Shown here: positions 60,057-64,000 of the stretch, piece by piece
Numbering within the stretch: position 1 is the stretch's first letter
How the letters are laid out: each line of letters opens with the position of its first letter
Source of the DNA: Voacanga thouarsii
Taxonomy: Eukaryota > Streptophyta > Magnoliopsida > Gentianales > Apocynaceae
DNA: 64,000 nt
Direction of reading: 5' to 3'
Assembly: GCA_026120185.1 (NCBI GenBank)
Contig: JANUWF010001165.1
Coordinates: forward strand, 3,713,501-3,777,500
Notes under the pieces: generated by a model
What the model saw: only the letters and a program-made list of their open reading frames with translations
Told to the model about the DNA's origin: nothing
Databases searched by the model: none
Translations under genes and position numbers: made by a program

Positions 60057-61964
60057 GAACCAAGATCAGAATTATGCTATTTTGTTGGGTATCCAAAAGG
60101 GACAAAAGGAGGCTACTTTTATCATCCTAAGGAGCATAAGGTACTAGTCAGTACCAATGCTAGATACTTGGAAGATGATCAAAGTACTTCCACTAAAGGT
60201 TCAACGAGGTTGGAATTTCAGGAGAAGTTATCTACGGAATCAACTTCTTCTGACCCGATTCTGGAACAAGAAGAGGCACAGCCTCAAGAGCCTATGCAAA
60301 TAGAGCCTCGTCGTAGTGGGAGAGTGTCTAGGGTTCCGGATAGATGGACTGGAGAAGCCTTTGAGCTGGTCTCCGACCATCAGGAACAAGACCCCGCTAG
60401 ATACGAGGAGGCTATTGCTGATGCCGATACAAATCTGTGGCATAAAGCAATGAAAGCCGAGATTGAGTCTATGTACCTCAATCAGGTTTGGGATCTTGTA
60501 GCTTCACCTGAAGGGATAAAACCCATTGGGGGCAAGTGGGTATACAAGAGGAAGAGAGGAGCGGATGGGAAGGTAGAAACCTTCAAAGCTAGGCTTGTGG
60601 CGAAAGGGTATACTCAGAAAGAAGGTATTGACTATGAGGAAACCTTTTCCCCGGTAGCCATGCTTAAATCCATCTGCATCCTCCTTGCCATCGCCTGTCA
60701 CTATGACTACGAGATATGGCAAATGGATGTCAAGATGGCATTCTTGAATGGCCATCTTAGCGGAGACATCTATATGTCCCAACCGGAAGGCTTCATTGTT
60801 GAAGGCCAGGAACACATGGTTTGCAAGCTTAAGAAGTCCATTTATGGACTTAAGCAGGTATCGAGAGCATGGAACATTCGTTTTGATGAGACCGTAAAGT
60901 CTTATGGTTTTATTCAAAACGAAGATAAACCATGCGTGTACAGGAAACTTGAAGGCATTAACGTGGTTTTTCTTATCCTCTATGTGGATGACATTCTACT
61001 CATTGGAAATGATGTAAGGACATTGTCATCTACAAAGGTTTGGCTGTCTAGTCAATTCAGTATGAAGGACTTGGGAGAAGCCAGCTACATTCTCGGGATT
61101 AGGCTTCTTAGAAATAGGAAGCAGAGAATGTTAGGATTATCTCAAGCGACATACATTGACAAGATGCTGGCCAAGTATAGCATGGACTCATGCAAGGGAG
61201 CTCTAATCCCTTGCAGACATGGGTTGTCATTTTCTTCGAAGGACTGTCCTAAGTCTCAAGAAGAAAATGACAGAATGAGTAGGATTCCCTACGCTTCGGC
61301 TGTGGGAAGTCTCATGTACGCCATGCTATGTACTAGGCCAGATATCTACTTTGCCGTGGGCTTAGTTAGCAGATATCAGTCAAACCCAGGGGAGGTTCAT
61401 TGGTAAGCTGTAAAGTATATTCTCAAGTACCCCAAGGGAACGAGAGATTATATGCTGGTTTATAGGGCTGATGATTTGGTTCCTACAGGATACACAGACT
61501 CAGACTTCCAGGCGGATAAGGATGAGAGAAAATCCACTAGTGGATATGTCTTCACCTTGTCTGGAGGAGCAATTTCATGGAGGAGTATCAAGCAATATTG
61601 TATTGCTGACTCAACCATCGAAGCTGAGTATGTGGCAGCTTCGGAAGCGTCCAAGGAAGCAGTTTGGCTCCGGATGTTCCTTTCAGAACTTGGAGTCGTA
61701 CCACATATGGACAGGTCGGTTGTGATGTATTGCAACAACACTGGAGCAGTATCGCAATCTAAGGAACCTCGAAACCACAAGAAGGGGAAACACATCGAGA
61801 GGAAGTACCACCTGATCCGGGATTTCATCCAGAGACGGGAAGTCCTGGTGGAGCATATTACCTCAGAAAATAATCTAGCAGACCCATTCACCAAGCCTTT
61901 GGCTGAGAGAGTCTTCAAGAGACACTTAGACGCCATAGGGGTGGCCACCTATGGACTTACCTAG
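60057..61964 (+). pseudogene. Copia reverse transcriptase and RNase H (one stop)
   Basis: After the shift the frame continues through [16 protein letters not shown] (end of integrase). RT follows: NQVWDLVASPEGIKPI, KARLVAKGYTQKEGIDYEET, QMDVKMAFLNGHL and the catalytic YVDD at 60981-60992. A stop at 61404-61406 in HW-stop-AVKYILKY stands for Gln (CAA to TAA). RNase H runs from GYTDSDFQADKDERKSTSGY (61488) to NNLADPFTKPLAERVF (about 61872), ending with TAG at 61962-61964. This domain order (integrase before RT) is that of Ty1/copia. Apart from the stop, the catalytic residues look intact. Confidence 0.94.
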
Positions 61965-61975
61965 TCTTAGAGTGC

Positions 61976-61986
61976 AAGTGGGAGAT
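61976..61986 (+). other. Copia polypurine tract
   Basis: AGTGGGAGAT lies directly before the 3' LTR start TGTTAGATTG, at the usual place and of the usual form for copia elements. The old copy has AGTGGAAGAT at 6927-6936. Confidence 0.92.
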
Positions 61987-64000
61987 TGTTAGATTGTATG
62001 CCCTCTTAGACTAGGTTTCTGGTGTAAAATCGAATATTTTAATGAAAGAATTTATTTTCAAAATTTTTTTGTGAATTTACTTTTTGTTTGTGCACGATTT
62101 TCGTTTGGAACAGACGCATTATGTTTAAATAAGTGATCCATGTGAATGGTGGTCTTTCACAATAAGGTATGGATCATGGGTTATTTAACACATAAACATT
62201 TGTTCTTAGCCTATTGATGAGACTGGGAACCTCATCATGTTTAGATTATTATGTTATGAATTCCAAATGGGGAATGGCTTACCTTTAGCCAGTGAGTAGT
62301 CCACTCACTTCATAACATAAACGTATTTCGAATATGTAGAACAGGACCTGTAGTAGTGGTTTCTCAAAGTATTGTATGGTAGAAACCTAGACTACTACCG
62401 CTACAGCGTGGACTAGTACTCTACGACTTGAGTATGGGTTGGTGGTCTGGCGAAGCTGGAAGCATATACTTTGATTTGCTATAGTTGAGGTTCTATCGTA
62501 GGACCAATATACTTGCATGTTGGGTATGTGTGACTAGTTAGTTAAGACAGACTTATACAACATAGTTTCTGCACTATATCGCCCCTTGTGGTTGTCCGAA
62601 TGGTCCAAATTATCCAGGGGCCTGGGAAACATGACTTGGTTGTTTGCTTTAGGGTAGCTCCCTTGGAAAGCGAAAACACTCCAGGAAGTCTTGGATCATT
62701 GGACTAGAAGCCTAAGGATGGTAGATGTCATTTAGGGGGGTGTTAGTACACTTCTTCCTCTCTAAATGTACGGCGATGTGTAGAGGGGTATTTTAGTCAT
62801 TTCACCTGTAGGTCGGAGACTTTGCGAATGCAACATTGTCCTTGCGGTCAATATTTCCTTATGGTGATATTAGGAAATATTTAAAATGCAAAATACAGCT
62901 ATTTATATAGCAGGGGTATTTTGGTTATTTTAGCAGCCAAGGCGATGTGTCTTTTTGGTCCTCGGGATAGCCCGTAAGTCCTAACTATTTTTGGGTTGAG
63001 GAATTGGTCTCAGTTGAAGAGGATTTTATTTTATTTTATTTTATTCAGGAAGTCTAATTTATTATTGGACTGGAATAAAATAAATAAATAAATAAAATAT
63101 GAGTTGAGAGAAATTAATTATCTAGTTTATTTGGTTAATTAATTATTCAGGGCCTAGGTCCAGTATGAATAATTAAGAAATTAACCTGGCTTAAACTAGG
63201 GGAAATAATTAATGTTTAATTATTTATTGGATTATTTATATAGGCCCAAGAAATAAATAATTAAAGATTAATTATTATAGTTCATTTGGGCTCATTAATT
63301 ATTTATTGGGTTACTTATATAAGCCCAGGAAATAAATAATTAATATTTATTATTTTGGGCTTTTTGGGTCCAAGAAAAATAATAAATGTTTTTCTGGCCC
63401 AATAGCTTGGACCTTTGGGTTTTTCCAGATATGGTTAAGAGGAGTTTAGGGTTAGGCCAAACTGATTCTCAGGATAACATCCGGGTGTTTTGAAATCCCG
63501 GGGATATGTTTATCAGATATTGGGAGACCTAGTTGAGGCTAACTCAAAAAAAAAACAACTCTTTGAAAAAAAAAACCTAATTTTTTTTTACCTTGGCTCA
63601 GGAGATTCACATCTCTCTCTCTGTGGACTCTCACGTTTTCTTCTTCTGGTTTTCTCCTTGTTCTTTGTTAACCAATAGCGAGCGAACCAAGGAGAATTGA
63701 GACCGTTTCTCTTTCCCATTGTGTTCACCAACTAGAGGTTAGGCTGAGGAATATCCCGAGAGCTGGAGAGTTAAGCGTTAATGCAAATAAGGCAAAGTCG
63801 AAGGCTAGCGGGTGTTCAACCGGAAGCTCCTTCAAGTGTGCAAAGCGAGGCGATTCCAACCGTTCAATCTGTTCCTACGCAACTTAGGAGGGTTAAGGAA
63901 CGTAAATGTATGATCTTCACGCTTCCACATGGCCTTTGTGGCTCGCGTTTTATTTTTCTCCAATTTTTTTTCGTACGAGCATGCTCCCCTGTTTTTCGTT
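61987..64000 (+). repeat. Copia 3' LTR (cut by window edge)
   Basis: It starts TGTTAGATTGTATGCC and follows the 5' LTR to the position equivalent to about 56260. The last ~9 bases and the right target duplication are outside the window. Short ORFs such as 63490-63678 occur equally in the 5' LTR (55746) and are not genes. Confidence 0.93.

Larger units (their letters stand above)
54233..64000 (+). mobile_element. Copia LTR retrotransposon, nearly complete in window
   Basis: 5' LTR 54233-56269, PBS 56273-56284, long leader, gag-protease-integrase-RT-RNase H in Ty1/copia order (58106-61964), PPT 61976-61986 and 3' LTR from 61987. The 3' LTR runs to the window edge about nine bases short of its end. 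It is inserted in element B's 5' LTR. The left flank is TAAAT (54228-54232) and the right one is outside the window. Four stops and two frameshifts inactivate it. The old copia at 4394 belongs to the same or a close family. The exact copia lineage is not resolved. Confidence 0.95.

Noticed and set aside
61460..61948. 162-codon frame on the minus strand
   Set aside because: It is the antisense shadow of the copia RNase H domain.
1..64000. Host protein-coding genes, rRNA or intact tRNA genes, CRISPR arrays
   Set aside because: None seen. Coding similarity in the window belongs to transposons, apart from the unassigned A2 ORF. The only tRNA-like sequences are degenerate, and no spaced identical repeats of CRISPR type occur.

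Overview
The window looks like repeat-rich intergenic DNA of a flowering plant, probably a eudicot. It is AT-rich and I found no host gene. Almost every base can be placed in a plant transposon: Ty3/gypsy elements of the Athila type and of the Tekay-like chromovirus type (TGTAACACCCC LTR ends, chromodomain after integrase), Ty1/copia elements, and one CACTA DNA transposon. The species cannot be named from this sequence. All coding regions are broken, so the features are transposon genes and fossils, not a cellular pathway.

Left part (1-21836). The 3' end of an Athila-type element (A1) is interrupted at 513-3981 by a solo LTR of a Tekay-like family (D) with a perfect 5-bp target duplication. 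A1's 3' LTR (4077) is cut short and joined head-to-head to an inverted LTR tip that stops at 4393. Next come an old, 5'-truncated copia pol (4394-6936) and its 3' LTR. That LTR is split in two (6937-7597 and 20476-about 21836) by a 12.9-kb array (A2) arranged LTR-internal-LTR-internal-LTR. The array is a non-autonomous Athila-type family with no pol, carrying a repeated ORF I do not recognise. Its middle LTR holds a 4.3-kb solo LTR of Tekay-like family C (13076-17338).

Right part (21837-64000). Everything here lies inside one minus-strand Tekay-like element (B) or in insertions into it. B's 3' LTR (21837-about 28679) holds a plus-strand solo LTR of family C (21906-26241). B's pol (28680-32400) is followed by an Athila element A3 (32609-51404) sitting in gag. 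B then resumes with the rest of gag, a leader, a PBS and the start of its 5' LTR (53052-54232). A3 has gag and a second ORF but no pol. Its second ORF is split by a one-LTR copy of family C (36991-about 47600) that has lost its protease and carries a tandem duplication of the gag-knuckle/RT/RNase H segment. A CACTA element (48221-50070) ends A3's internal region.

The youngest large insertion is a copia element (54233 to beyond 64000) in B's 5' LTR. It has recognisable LTRs, PBS, PPT, gag, protease, integrase, RT and RNase H, but is inactivated by four stops and two frameshifts. The nesting order gives relative ages: B is older than A3; A3 is older than the C copy and the CACTA inside it; B is older than the copia.
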